The notes under the pieces are model-generated. The model made no database searches and had not been told where the DNA came from. It was given only the letters and a program-made list of their open reading frames with translations. A stretch of 64,000 bases of DNA. Origin: Trinickia caryophylli. Its GTDB lineage: Bacteria; Pseudomonadota; Gammaproteobacteria; Burkholderiales; Burkholderiaceae. Location of the stretch: the NCBI RefSeq assembly GCF_034424545.1, contig NZ_CP139970.1:3410001-3474000 (forward strand), written 5' to 3'. This document shows positions 20,097 through 28,638 of the stretch, piece after piece; position 1 is the first letter of the stretch, and each line of letters begins with the position of its first letter. Position numbers and translations under genes: made by a program.

Positions 20097-20573
20097 ATGG
20101 GATTGAGCTTCGAAGACCTGACCGTGGGCGCACGCGACGAAATTGGCGCCCACACGTTTACCGCTGAGGAGATCGTCGAGTTTGCTCAGCGATACGATCC
20201 ACAGCCATTTCACGTCGACGAAGTCGCCGCCCGGGCTTCGCCGTTTTGCGGCTTGATCGCGAGCGGCTGGCAGACCTGTTCGGTGCTCATGGGCATTTTC
20301 GTGCGCAAGCGGCTCAACGGCTCCACGTCAATGGGCTCGCCCGGCGTCGAGGAAATTCGCTGGCTCAAACCCGTCCGCCCCGGCGATACCATTCGTCTTT
20401 TCAGCACCGTTCTCGACAAGCGTCCGCTGGCGAGCCGCCCGGATCGAGGCATCGCGACCATTCTCTGGGAAGGCGTGAATCAGGCTGGCGAAACCGTGGT
20501 CAGCGTTCGCTCGAAGGTGCTGTTCGGCCTGCGCGGCGAAGGCGGCGAGGGTGTGCCGGGAGCGCCGGTATGA
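20097..20573 (+). CDS. MaoC family dehydratase (first of pair)
   Basis: A 158-aa hot-dog fold protein. The hydratase motif is visible as FAQRYDPQPFHVDEVAARASPFCGLIASGWQT, with the Asp and His expected of (R)-specific enoyl-CoA hydratases, although the usual GD-NP is YDPQ. The start has a GGAGACGCCGGAG site. The stop overlaps the next MaoC gene by 4 nt (ATGA), so the two are translated together and may form a heteromer. The acyl-CoA substrate is unknown. Confidence 0.85.
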   Translation: MGLSFEDLTVGARDEIGAHTFTAEEIVEFAQRYDPQPFHVDEVAARASPFCGLIASGWQTCSVLMGIFVRKRLNGSTSMGSPGVEEIRWLKPVRPGDTIRLFSTVLDKRPLASRPDRGIATILWEGVNQAGETVVSVRSKVLFGLRGEGGEGVPGAPV

Positions 20574-21067
20574 CGGGGGCCACGGAGCGCGCCGCGCCGG
20601 CCGCACCCGTTGCCCGCGCGATTGCGGATGCGGCGGCCCTTCGCGCGCTCGTCGGTGGTGCCCAGCTTTGCAGCGCGCCGGTGCTCGTTGATCAATCGCG
20701 CATCGATATGTTCGCCGAAGCCACGGGCGACCGGCAGTGGATTCATGTCGATCGCGAACGGGCCCACCGGGAGTCGCCGTTCGGCGGCACGATCGCGCAC
20801 GGCTTCTTGACGCTTTCGCTGATTCCCGCGTTGCTGACCGAGACGGTGACCATTCGCCAACGCATGGGCGTGAACTATGGCTTGAACCGCGTCCGTTTCA
20901 CTTCGCCGGTGCCTGCCGGTGCACGCGTGTTCGCGAGGTTTCAGGTTGCCGACGCAAGCGACGTCGAAGGCGGCGGCGTGCAGGTGACGTGGAACGTCAC
21001 GCTGGAAGTCGAGGGTGAGCGCAAGCCTGCGTGCGTTGCGGAGTTCCTCACCCGTCATTACTTCTGA
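20570..21067 (+). CDS. MaoC family dehydratase (second of pair)
   Basis: A 165-aa hot-dog fold protein with a more canonical (R)-hydratase motif: FAEATGDRQWIHVDRERAHRES followed by FGGTIAHGFLTLSL. It begins with a short Ala-rich extension of about 30 residues. The start overlaps the stop of the first MaoC gene, which fixes the ATG at 20570. It is predicted to add water to 2-enoyl-CoAs in fatty-acid or polyhydroxyalkanoate metabolism. It converges with the GST gene. Confidence 0.87.
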   Translation: MTGATERAAPAAPVARAIADAAALRALVGGAQLCSAPVLVDQSRIDMFAEATGDRQWIHVDRERAHRESPFGGTIAHGFLTLSLIPALLTETVTIRQRMGVNYGLNRVRFTSPVPAGARVFARFQVADASDVEGGGVQVTWNVTLEVEGERKPACVAEFLTRHYF

Positions 21068-21113
21068 GTGCGTGTATCGTGTATCGGGCTCGAGGCGGAG
21101 CCAGGAGACGAAA

Positions 21114-21137
21114 GGCGCCCCTTCCGCGGAGGGCGCT
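21114..21137. terminator. Hairpin between convergent maoC and gst genes
   Basis: GCGCCC (21115-21120) and GGGCGC (21131-21136) form a GC-rich stem with a 10-nt loop in the 95-nt convergent gap. On the minus strand it is followed by a short TTTCGTCT run. It is a plausible but weak bidirectional terminator. Confidence 0.4.
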
Positions 21138-21162
21138 GTTCGCTTGAGCTTGCCGCCACGCG

Positions 21163-21855
21163 TCAATGCTTCGCGTATTGCGTCGCGCCGAACAGTACTT
21201 CTCTGGCTTTGTCGTCCATCAAAGGCTTGCGCGCCGAGGCCAATACTTCAACGCCGCGGATCACGGCAGGCCGTGCGGCAATTGCTTCGTGCCAGCGCTT
21301 CACGTTGGGGAACTCGGCGAGCTCGATGCCCTGGTTTTGCCATGAGCGCGTCCACGGGAAGGCCGCGATGTCCGCGATCGTGTATTCGTCCGTCGCCAGG
21401 TATTGCGTCTTCCCAAGTTGCCTGTCCATCACGCCGTAAAGCCGCTTTGCCTCGTTCGTGTAGCGATTGATCGCATACTCGATTTTCTCGGGTGCATAGA
21501 CGCGAAAGTGGTGCGTCTGCCCGAGCATTGGGCCGATGCCGCCCATCTGGAACATCAACCACTGCAGCGTGGCATAGCGTGCAACGGGCTCGGCCGGCAG
21601 GAACTTGCCCGTTTTCTCGGCAAGGTAGATCAGAATCGCGCCCGACTCGAAAAGTGCGAGCGGCTTGCCCCCCGGCCCGTCGGAGTCGACGATGGCCGGG
21701 ATCTTGTTATTGGGGCTGATGGCGAGAAATTCCGGTTTGAACTGATCGCCCGCGCCGATATCGATCGGATGGACACGGTACTCGAGGCCGGTCTCCTCGA
21801 GCATGATGTGAACCTTGTGGCCGTTGGGTGTGGCCCAGCTATATGCATCGATCAT
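21163..21855 (-). CDS. Glutathione S-transferase, YfcG-like disulfide-bond oxidoreductase
   Basis: A 230-aa glutathione S-transferase of the Nu class. The N-terminal thioredoxin domain has ATPNGHKVHIMLEETGLEY, in which the TPNGHK motif of E. coli YfcG replaces the usual Tyr/Ser catalytic start. The glutathione-binding segments SPNNKIPAIVD and ALFESGAILIYLAEKTG follow. The helical C-terminal domain includes AFPWTRSW. YfcG-type enzymes reduce disulfides with glutathione. It lies 134 nt downstream of the ACAD gene on the same strand and may be in that operon. Confidence 0.87.
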   Translation of the reverse strand: MIDAYSWATPNGHKVHIMLEETGLEYRVHPIDIGAGDQFKPEFLAISPNNKIPAIVDSDGPGGKPLALFESGAILIYLAEKTGKFLPAEPVARYATLQWLMFQMGGIGPMLGQTHHFRVYAPEKIEYAINRYTNEAKRLYGVMDRQLGKTQYLATDEYTIADIAAFPWTRSWQNQGIELAEFPNVKRWHEAIAARPAVIRGVEVLASARKPLMDDKAREVLFGATQYAKH

Positions 21856-21989
21856 CGCCGCTCCTTGATGAAGGAGGCGCCGCGGCCGCAGCGCCGGTCG
21901 AGCCGCAAATTAGCATAGAACTGCCGGTATCGTGCGCGAGCCCGGCATGTCGCCTCGCGCGCGGCATCGATGCCGATGCTGCGCCGTCG

Positions 21990-23225
21990 TCAATGGCGCG
22001 TGGCATCTTGTGCGGCGTGGCGGGCGAGCTCGAGCTTCGCAATCGCGTTGCGATGCACTTCGTCCGGGCCGTCGGCAAAACGCAGCGTGCGTGCGCAGGC
22101 ATATGCGTAGGCGAGCGGGAAGTCGTCGCTTACGCCGCCGCCGCCATGCGCCTGGATCGCCCAATCGATTACCTGACACGCTACGTTCGGCGCGACGACC
22201 TTGATCATCGCAATCTCCGCGCGTGCGGCCTTGTTGCCGACCGTATCCATCATGTAGGCGGCCTTGAGCGTCAGCAGCCGCGCCTGCTCGATCGCGCAGC
22301 GCGCTTCGGCGATCCGCTCCTGCGTCACTGTTTGCGCGGCGATCGGCTTACCGAACGCCACGCGTGCGGCAGTGCGCTTGCACATGAGTTCGAGCGCGCG
22401 CTCGGCCAGCCCGACGAGCCGCATGCAGTGGTGGATGCGCCCCGGCCCGAGCCTGCCCTGGGCGATCTCGAAGCCGCGGCCGGCGCCGAGCAGGATATTC
22501 CCGGCCGGCACGCGCACGTTGTCGAGCGAGATATCCATGTGGCCGTGCGGCGCATCGTCATAGCCGAATACGTTCAGCGGGCGCTGCACGGTAATACCCG
22601 GCGTATCGGCGGGAACGAGGATCATCGATTGCTGCGCATGCTTCGGCGCGTCGGGATCGCTTTTGCCCATGACGATATAAAGTTTGCAGCGCGGGTCGCC
22701 GGCGCCGGACGACCACCATTTGCGGCCATTGATGACGTAGTGGTCACCGTCGGGCTCGATGCGCGTGGCGATGTTGGTGGCGTCCGACGAAGCGACGTCG
22801 GGTTCGGTCATCAGAAACGCCGATCGGATTTCGCCGGCGAGGAGTGGCTCGAGCCACTGTCGCTTTTGCTCATCGGTGCCGTAGCGCTCGATCGTTTCCA
22901 TGTTGCCCGTGTCTGGCGCGTTGCAATTGAAGACCTCCGGCGCCCACGGCACGCGTCCCATGATTTCGGCAAGGGGAGCATATTCGAGGTTCGTGAGGCC
23001 AGCGCCGCGCGCGGAGTCGGGCAGAAAGAGATTCCAGAGCCCTGCCTCGCGAGCGCGTGCCTTGAGGGATTCGACGAGGCGCGTCGGCACCCATGCATTG
23101 CCCGCTCGCCGGTTGCCGGCCACTTCGTCGAGAAAGGCGCGTTCGTTGGGATAGATGTGCTCATCGAAGAATGCGAGCAGCCTCGCACGCAAGGCTTGCA
23201 CTTTCGGGGTGTAGTCGAAGTTCAT
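21990..23225 (-). CDS. Acyl-CoA dehydrogenase, ACAD10/ACAD11-like
   Basis: A 411-aa FAD-dependent acyl-CoA dehydrogenase-fold enzyme. The FAD/substrate segments [16 protein letters not shown] and [21 protein letters not shown] and the helical C-terminal domain are present. Near the C-terminus, [19 protein letters not shown] replaces the usual YEGT-type segment; as I recall the family, ADGPDEVH is typical of ACAD10/11 and LvaC-like enzymes. The ATG at 23225 has GAGGACCC upstream. The partner gene upstream, separated by 20 nt, encodes an APH-type kinase, the domain that is fused to ACAD in human ACAD10/11. I infer that the enzyme acts on a phosphorylated 4-hydroxyacyl-CoA, but an ordinary dehydrogenase role is also possible. 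Confidence 0.88.
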   Translation of the reverse strand: MNFDYTPKVQALRARLLAFFDEHIYPNERAFLDEVAGNRRAGNAWVPTRLVESLKARAREAGLWNLFLPDSARGAGLTNLEYAPLAEIMGRVPWAPEVFNCNAPDTGNMETIERYGTDEQKRQWLEPLLAGEIRSAFLMTEPDVASSDATNIATRIEPDGDHYVINGRKWWSSGAGDPRCKLYIVMGKSDPDAPKHAQQSMILVPADTPGITVQRPLNVFGYDDAPHGHMDISLDNVRVPAGNILLGAGRGFEIAQGRLGPGRIHHCMRLVGLAERALELMCKRTAARVAFGKPIAAQTVTQERIAEARCAIEQARLLTLKAAYMMDTVGNKAARAEIAMIKVVAPNVACQVIDWAIQAHGGGGVSDDFPLAYAYACARTLRFADGPDEVHRNAIAKLELARHAAQDATRH

Positions 23226-23245
23226 CGGGTCCTCGCGGTATCGGG

Positions 23246-24367
23246 TCAGCGAACCTTTTGCGCATAGCGCCACGCCAGCTCGGCCATCGGGCGGGCGCGG
23301 CGGCCGGCGTCCGCGGCCTGTGCGCTCGCGGCCGTGCCCACCGTGACGCGTTTCATGATGCCTTGCAAGATGGCGGCGATGCGGAACATGTTGAATGCCA
23401 GATAGAAATTCCAGTCGCCCGGGATGACGAACCCCGTGCGCCCGCAATACCGCGCAATGTAATGGTGTTCGTCGGGAATCCCGAGTCCGGGCAAGTCCAG
23501 GCCGCCGATGCCTCGGAACTGCTGCGGATCGGTGTGCCAGGCCATGACGTGATACGCGAAATCGACGATCGGATCGCCGAGCGTCGAGAGCTCCCAGTCG
23601 AGCACCGCGAGCACGCGCGGCTCGCTCGGGTGAAAGATCAGATTGTCGAGCCGGTAATCGCCGTGCACGACGGCCACGCGCGCGCCGTCGGAGGATTCGC
23701 CCGGAATATGCGCCGGCAGCCACGCCATGAGTTCGCGCATCGCCTCGATGGGCTCCGTCTCGGACGCTTCGTACTGCTTGCTCCAGCGTGCGATCTGGCG
23801 CGAGAGATAGTTGCCGGGCTTGCCATAGTCGGCGAGGCCGGCTGCCTCGACGTCGATCATGTGCAGCGCTGCGATCACGCGATTCGTCTCGTCGTAGATG
23901 GCCGCGCGCTCCTCGCGCGTCATTCCGGGCAGGGAGGGGTCCCACAGGACGCGGCCTTCGACGTACTCCATCACATAGAACGCGCGGCCGACGATCGATT
24001 CGTCCTCGCACAATGCCAGCATGCGTGCGACCGGCACGTCGCTGCCGGCGAGTGCGCGCATCACGCGATATTCGCGCTCGATCGCGTGGGCGGAAGGCAG
24101 CAGCTTGGCCGCCGGGCCCGGTTTCGCGCGCATGACGTAGCAGCGCGCCGGCGTGACGAGTTTGAACGTCGGATTCGATTGGCCGCCCGCGAACTGCTCG
24201 ACCGCAAGCGGGCCCACAAAGCCGTCGATGTGGCTACCGAGCCATGCTGCCAGCTTGTCGACATCGAAGCGTTGTTGCTCGGAAACGGCCCGAGTACCGG
24301 CGAATGCCGTGTAGTCCTGCGTGTGCTGCGTGCCCTGCGAGGGTGTTGCCGAAGCTTCTGTCGCCAT
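23246..24367 (-). CDS. APH-fold phosphotransferase, ACAD10/11 kinase-domain-like
   Basis: A 373-aa protein kinase-like-fold small-molecule phosphotransferase. It has the glycine-rich [10 protein letters not shown] loop near residue 61, YVMRAKPGP with the ATP-binding lysine region, the catalytic motif HGDYRLDN (residues 235-242) and the metal-binding LDWE (Asp257). In human ACAD10/11 and bacterial LvaA this type of kinase phosphorylates the 4-hydroxyl of 4-hydroxyacyl-CoAs. Its ACAD partner lies 20 nt downstream on the same strand. The similarity to aminoglycoside kinases is only by fold; resistance is unlikely. Confidence 0.87.
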   Translation of the reverse strand: MATEASATPSQGTQHTQDYTAFAGTRAVSEQQRFDVDKLAAWLGSHIDGFVGPLAVEQFAGGQSNPTFKLVTPARCYVMRAKPGPAAKLLPSAHAIEREYRVMRALAGSDVPVARMLALCEDESIVGRAFYVMEYVEGRVLWDPSLPGMTREERAAIYDETNRVIAALHMIDVEAAGLADYGKPGNYLSRQIARWSKQYEASETEPIEAMRELMAWLPAHIPGESSDGARVAVVHGDYRLDNLIFHPSEPRVLAVLDWELSTLGDPIVDFAYHVMAWHTDPQQFRGIGGLDLPGLGIPDEHHYIARYCGRTGFVIPGDWNFYLAFNMFRIAAILQGIMKRVTVGTAASAQAADAGRRARPMAELAWRYAQKVR

Positions 24368-24417
24368 CGTCTCCTCCCGTCCGTGGTGCCGCGCCCCATG
24401 CCGCTGGCCGATTCAGT

Positions 24418-25137
24418 TCAACTGTCGCTCCGGTAGCGCAGGTACTGAGCGTAGAGCATTTCCATCGTCGTATGCCTCACGTCGCGAAAGAGCGGCGCGG
24501 GCGGTGCGTAGTTGATCGCGCGCACGACCCAGTCCTGCTCTTTTTCACCGACGTCGAGCGCATTGATGCATCCCGTCGCTTGCGCAAGATGCCCGAAGAA
24601 CACGCGAGCGCCCGCGGCAATCGCATGCGAAAGGAGCGCGCGGTTGACGCCGCCGTGCAGCACGAGCAGGACGGTGTCCCAACGGCTATCGGCACGCAGG
24701 CGTGCAAGGGGGGGAAGCACACGATCGAGCAGCTCGCCGATCGTCTCGCCGCCGAGAAAGCGCGTGTGTTCGGGCACGATACCGTCGAAGATGCCGAGGA
24801 ACGCGCGCTCGACATCGGCGGGGGTGAGATCGGGAAGCCGTCCGGGGCGGATTTCGCGCCACTCCGGCCAGGTCTCGATTTCGATGCGCTGGCCCGTCTT
24901 CGCGAGCACGCGCTCGGCCGTCTCGACGGTGCGCGGCAGACCGCTCGCGATTACCCGGTCGAAGCGCACTTCGCCTGCGGAGAACGCCTCGCCGGCCGCA
25001 CTGGCTTGCAGGCGTCCTTGTTCGTTGAGCGGCACGGCATCGGGGTCGATCGCGCGCCCCGTGTCGTCGAAGTAGGTCACGTCGCCGTGACGCATGAGAA
25101 AGATGCGGCGGCGTCGAGGGAGCGTAAATCCGGGCAT
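24418..25137 (-). CDS. Histidine phosphatase family protein
   Basis: A 239-aa phosphoglycerate-mutase-like phosphatase. The catalytic RHG is at residues 16-18 (FLMRHGDVTYFD), the second arginine in SGLPRTVETAERV, and the second catalytic histidine in LVLHGGVNRALL. It lies between the crotonase and kinase genes with gaps of 12 and 50 nt, so it is probably co-transcribed with them. Whether it dephosphorylates an intermediate of the same pathway or something unrelated is unknown. Confidence 0.85.
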   Translation of the reverse strand: MPGFTLPRRRRIFLMRHGDVTYFDDTGRAIDPDAVPLNEQGRLQASAAGEAFSAGEVRFDRVIASGLPRTVETAERVLAKTGQRIEIETWPEWREIRPGRLPDLTPADVERAFLGIFDGIVPEHTRFLGGETIGELLDRVLPPLARLRADSRWDTVLLVLHGGVNRALLSHAIAAGARVFFGHLAQATGCINALDVGEKEQDWVVRAINYAPPAPLFRDVRHTTMEMLYAQYLRYRSDS

Positions 25138-25149
25138 CGTCGTATTCCG

Positions 25150-25938
25150 CTAGCGATAGCGCGGGGCGCGCTTGTCGAGAAACGCCATGATGCCTTCGAG
25201 TGCGTCCCGGTGGTGTAACGACGCGACGAATTCATCGCGCTCGATGTTCAGATGCTCGGGGAGTGTCGAGTCGCTCGCAGCCGAAATCAGATTCTTGATG
25301 CGCGCGAACGCATTGGGGGAGCCGCCGCCGAGCGTGTCGGCCCATGCGATGGCCGCGTCTCGTGTCTGGCCGGGCTTGACGAGGCGATTGACGACGCCGA
25401 GCGTATGGAGCCGTTCGGCGGTAACCGGCTTGGCTTCGAGCAGGATTTCGCTCGCGAGCTGCCGTGGCAGGCTTTGGGCGAGGAACCAGGACCCGCCGCC
25501 GTCGGGGGTGAGTCCGACGCGCGCGTACGACATGACGAACTTGGCCTCGGCGGCCGCGACGATGAGATCGCAAGCGAGCGCGAGCGAGAATCCCGCACCT
25601 GCGGCGGCACCCTCGACCGCCGCGATGACGGGCTTCGTGGACGTGCGCAGCGCCAGAATCCACTGTGCCAGTTGGTCGATGCTCTCGGCCTGAACCGAGG
25701 CGTCCTTCGCCCGGTTCTCGAGGAGGCGGTGCAGATTGCCGCCCGCGCAGAAAAAATCGTCGGCGCCTGTCAGCACGACGGCGCGGATCGACGGATCGCG
25801 TTCGGCCGTCTCGAGCGCGACGATGCCCGCGGCGTACATATCAGGGTGCAGCGCATTGCGAGCGCCGGGGTTGGACAGCGTGAGGACGAGCGTCGACTCG
25901 CTTTCGGGTGGACGCGAGGCGAGCAGTTCTGCGCTCAT
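25150..25938 (-). CDS. Enoyl-CoA hydratase/isomerase family protein (crotonase fold)
   Basis: A 262-aa crotonase-fold enzyme. The oxyanion-hole segments are clear: FFCAGGNLHRL and AVEGAAAGAGFSLALACDLIVA. The ATG at 25938 has a strong AAAAGGAGACC site. By hand alignment to rat enoyl-CoA hydratase, the two catalytic glutamates (Glu144 and Glu164) are replaced by Ser118 and Tyr138. An Asp is present at 146 (VGLTPDGGGSW), where PaaG- and isomerase-type members have their acid. It is therefore more likely an isomerase or another crotonase activity than a hydratase. It heads the minus-strand cluster that includes the histidine phosphatase, kinase and ACAD. Confidence 0.87.
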   Translation of the reverse strand: MSAELLASRPPESESTLVLTLSNPGARNALHPDMYAAGIVALETAERDPSIRAVVLTGADDFFCAGGNLHRLLENRAKDASVQAESIDQLAQWILALRTSTKPVIAAVEGAAAGAGFSLALACDLIVAAAEAKFVMSYARVGLTPDGGGSWFLAQSLPRQLASEILLEAKPVTAERLHTLGVVNRLVKPGQTRDAAIAWADTLGGGSPNAFARIKNLISAASDSTLPEHLNIERDEFVASLHHRDALEGIMAFLDKRAPRYR

Positions 25939-25991
25939 GAGGTCTCCTTTTCGTCGATATGTCGTTGTCGCTGTCGTCGTCGCTATCGCTG

Positions 25992-26009
25992 CGGCCGCTG
26001 CAGCGGCCG
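25992..26009. repeat. Perfect 18-bp palindrome between aminotransferase and crotonase genes
   Basis: CGGCCGCTG (25992-26000) and CAGCGGCCG (26001-26009) form a perfect palindrome abutting the aminotransferase stop codon. It is preceded on the plus strand by a degenerate GTCGTY-type triplet run (about 25960-25990). There is no T-tract, so it may be a protein-binding dyad or a cruciform/hairpin rather than a terminator. Confidence 0.5.
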
Positions 26010-27188
26010 TCAAAGCCGGGCAAGCCGCTCGAGTGCCGTCGCGAGCGTATCTTCGCGCTTTGCGAAGCAAAACCGCACGATTCCGGACTCGTGAGGCTCA
26101 TGATAGAACGCCGAGACCGGAATGGCAGCGACGCCGATCTCGCGCGTGAGCCACTTCGAGAACTCGGCTTCGGGCAGATCGCTCACGGCCGAATAGTCGA
26201 CACACTGGAAATAGGTACCCTCGCACGGCAACAGCTTGAAGCGCGTATTCGCGAGGCCGTCGCGGAACAAGTCGCGCTTGCGCTGATAGAAGGCGGGCAA
26301 GCCGAGATAAGGGGCCGGGTCGTTCATGTAGTCTGCCAGCCCGGCCTGCATCGGGGTGTTGACGGTAAACACGTTGAACTGATGGACCTTGCGGAATTCG
26401 GCGCTCAGCGCCGCGGGTGCGGCGACGTAGCCGACCTTCCATCCCGTCACGTGATAGGTTTTGCCGAAGCTCGAGACGACGAAGCTGCGTTCGGCGAGTT
26501 CGGGGTAGCGCGCGACGCTTTCGTGACGCGCGCCGTCATAGACCATGTGCTCGTAGACTTCGTCCGAGACCACGAGCGCGCGCGTGCCGCGCACGATCGA
26601 CTCGAGCCGACGCATGTCGTCGGTGTGCCAGACGCGCCCGGTCGGGTTGTGCGGGGTATTGACGATGATGAGCCGCGTGCGCGGTGTGATCGCGGCCGCG
26701 AGCTTGTCGAACGGGATGGCGTAGTCGGGTGCTTCGAGCGATACGAACACCGGCGTGCCGCCCGCGAGCTCGATCGACGGCACGTAGCTGTCATAAGTCG
26801 GCTCCAGTACGACCACTTCGTCGCCAGGGTGGACCGTGGCCAGGATTGCGGTGAGCAGCGCCTGCGTGGCGCCGGCGGTGACGGTGATTTCCGTTTGCGG
26901 GTCGTAGCGGCGGCCGTACACCGATTCGATCTTGTGTGCGATCGCGTCGCGCAGCGCGAGGGTGCCCGCCATCGGAGGGTACTGGTTGTGGCCCTCGCGC
27001 ATGGCACGGGCAACGGCATCGACGACGCGCGAATCGCACTCGAAGTCGGGAAATCCCTGCCCGAGGTTGACCGCGCCGTGCTCCGCGGCAAGCGCGCTCA
27101 TTACGGTGAAGATGGTGGTGCCGACGTTCGGCAGGCGGGAGTCGAGCGCGATGCGCGCGGTGGTCGTCGGTTCGTGCGGTGCATTCAT
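26010..27188 (-). CDS. PLP-dependent class I/II aminotransferase, methionine-aminotransferase-like
   Basis: A 392-aa fold-type I aminotransferase. [10 protein letters not shown] near the N-terminus, [23 protein letters not shown] and the PLP-binding lysine Lys243 ([16 protein letters not shown]) are all present. The sequence resembles YbdL/kynurenine aminotransferase-type enzymes that prefer methionine or aromatic amino acids, but I cannot fix the substrate. The ATG at 27188 overlaps the stop of the PIN gene by 4 nt (ATGA on the minus strand), so the two are translationally coupled. Confidence 0.88.
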   Translation of the reverse strand: MNAPHEPTTTARIALDSRLPNVGTTIFTVMSALAAEHGAVNLGQGFPDFECDSRVVDAVARAMREGHNQYPPMAGTLALRDAIAHKIESVYGRRYDPQTEITVTAGATQALLTAILATVHPGDEVVVLEPTYDSYVPSIELAGGTPVFVSLEAPDYAIPFDKLAAAITPRTRLIIVNTPHNPTGRVWHTDDMRRLESIVRGTRALVVSDEVYEHMVYDGARHESVARYPELAERSFVVSSFGKTYHVTGWKVGYVAAPAALSAEFRKVHQFNVFTVNTPMQAGLADYMNDPAPYLGLPAFYQRKRDLFRDGLANTRFKLLPCEGTYFQCVDYSAVSDLPEAEFSKWLTREIGVAAIPVSAFYHEPHESGIVRFCFAKREDTLATALERLARL

Positions 27189-27733
27189 GGCGCAATCGGC
27201 GAAGTGGTCGAAACGAGAGGGTGGGGCGCCGGCGCGTTGGCTTCGGGCACTGCCGGCGGCGGCAGACATGCGGCGACGAAGGGCCCGGGCTGGGCGATCC
27301 TGAAGCCGAATTCGCGAGCCGTGCGCTTCGCGAGCTTGAGCAGCGCGCGGTCTTTCGATACGAGCCAGTCCACCCCGGCCGCATGCGCGAGCTCGAGAAA
27401 CTTCTGGTCGTCGCGGTCTTTGCACTTGGGCAGCGCCGGTGTGCCCCCGGGCGCCCCGGCTGCCGGTGCGGCCATCACCGACAGTTGGGCAACGCGTGCG
27501 AGGGCGGCCGGTTTGTCCACGGCACGGCGCGTGAACTGCGGATAGTCGAGCACGCACGAAAGTTCGGCGAGGCAGCGAGCGTCGATCACCGCGCGAAGCA
27601 GGCCGGCACTCAATGCGGCATGAATCGGACGGGTGGCATCGTCGTCGAATACGAGGATGTCGATCCAGACGTTCGAATCGAGCACGACCTGTGCGAGGGG
27701 GCGCACGGCGCCGGAACCAGGAAGACTAGGCAT
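27185..27733 (-). CDS. PIN-domain protein, COG1569-type putative toxin
   Basis: A 182-aa protein with a PIN ribonuclease fold. [16 protein letters not shown] carries the first acidic residue (Asp19), [15 protein letters not shown] the second, and [28 protein letters not shown] the C-terminal acidic cluster. It matches the family named 'putative toxin-antitoxin system toxin component, PIN family'. No small antitoxin gene is next to it; instead its stop overlaps an aminotransferase start. A Pro/Ala-rich tail of about 30 residues follows the domain. A housekeeping RNase role is as likely as a toxin role. Confidence 0.8.
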   Translation of the reverse strand: MPSLPGSGAVRPLAQVVLDSNVWIDILVFDDDATRPIHAALSAGLLRAVIDARCLAELSCVLDYPQFTRRAVDKPAALARVAQLSVMAAPAAGAPGGTPALPKCKDRDDQKFLELAHAAGVDWLVSKDRALLKLAKRTAREFGFRIAQPGPFVAACLPPPAVPEANAPAPHPLVSTTSPIAP

Positions 27734-27790
27734 TCGCTACAATCGGAATTTTGGCTTTCACCGCTCGGCACGGCGTGCCGGCGAACCTTT

Positions 27791-28573
27791 ATGATAATTG
27801 TTTTGTCTCCGGCGAAGTCGCTCGACTATGAGACGCCGCCGCACGTCGCCCGCCATACGATTCCCGATTTCGTCGACGAGGCTGCCGAACTGGTCGATGG
27901 CCTCAAGCGCCTTTCGCCGCAGGAAATCGGCACGCTGATGGGTATTTCCGACACGCTGGCGCGGCTGAATTTCGAACGCTTCGCCGAATGGTCCCCGCGA
28001 TTCGGTACGGGCAACGCGAAGCAGGCGGTGCTGGCGTTCAACGGCGATGTGTACGAGGGCTTCGACGCGAAGTCGCTTTCGGCAGCGGATCTCGACTACG
28101 CGCAGCAGCACGTGCGCGTGCTCTCGGGACTCTACGGCCTGCTGCGCCCACTGGATCTGCTGCAGCCGTACCGGCTCGAAATGGGCACGCGTTTCGCCAA
28201 CGCCCGCGGCAAGGACCTTTATGCCTTCTGGGGGGATCGGATCACGCAAGCGCTCAATAAGGCGCTCGCGAAGAAGTCGCATGCAACCCGCGTGCTCGTG
28301 AATTGCGCGTCGGAGGAATACTTCAAGTCCGTCAAGAAGGACCGGCTCGACGCACCCGTGGTCACGCCCGTATTCGAGGACTGGAAGGGCGGGCGCTACA
28401 AGATCATCAGCTTCCATGCGAAACGCGCGCGCGGGCTGATGGCGCGGTTCGTCGTCGAAGGCCGCCTCGAACGGCCCGAACAGCTGAAGGCCTTCGAGGC
28501 CGAAGGCTACGCATTCGACGAGGCCGCCTCGAATGACGAGACGTACATTTTTCGCCGACGCGTAGGCGATTGA
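27791..28573 (+). CDS. yaaA: Peroxide stress protein YaaA (DUF328)
   Basis: A 260-aa protein of the UPF0246/YaaA family, which in E. coli limits free iron and damage during hydrogen peroxide stress. The signature [17 protein letters not shown] is at the N-terminus; [36 protein letters not shown] and the C-terminal [13 protein letters not shown] are conserved. I choose the ATG at 27791 because it gives the family N-terminus; the frame is open far upstream but is a shadow of the minus-strand genes. It diverges from the PIN gene by 57 nt. Confidence 0.93.
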   Translation: MIIVLSPAKSLDYETPPHVARHTIPDFVDEAAELVDGLKRLSPQEIGTLMGISDTLARLNFERFAEWSPRFGTGNAKQAVLAFNGDVYEGFDAKSLSAADLDYAQQHVRVLSGLYGLLRPLDLLQPYRLEMGTRFANARGKDLYAFWGDRITQALNKALAKKSHATRVLVNCASEEYFKSVKKDRLDAPVVTPVFEDWKGGRYKIISFHAKRARGLMARFVVEGRLERPEQLKAFEAEGYAFDEAASNDETYIFRRRVGD

Positions 28574-28638
28574 CAGGCCATTGCCTGTTCACCATTGCAC
28601 CTTTTCCCTTTCATTGCGTTGTCCGTCCGAGGAAAACC

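Noticed and set aside
23246..24367. Aminoglycoside resistance kinase
   Set aside because: The APH fold is present, but the gene neighbours and close resemblance to the ACAD10/11 kinase domain point to acyl-CoA metabolism.
21828..24436. Long plus-strand frames opposite the ACAD and kinase genes
   Set aside because: The minus-strand genes have full catalytic motifs and good start sites; the plus-strand translations show none.
27185..27733. Complete toxin-antitoxin module
   Set aside because: Only a PIN protein is present; no small DNA-binding antitoxin gene lies on either side.
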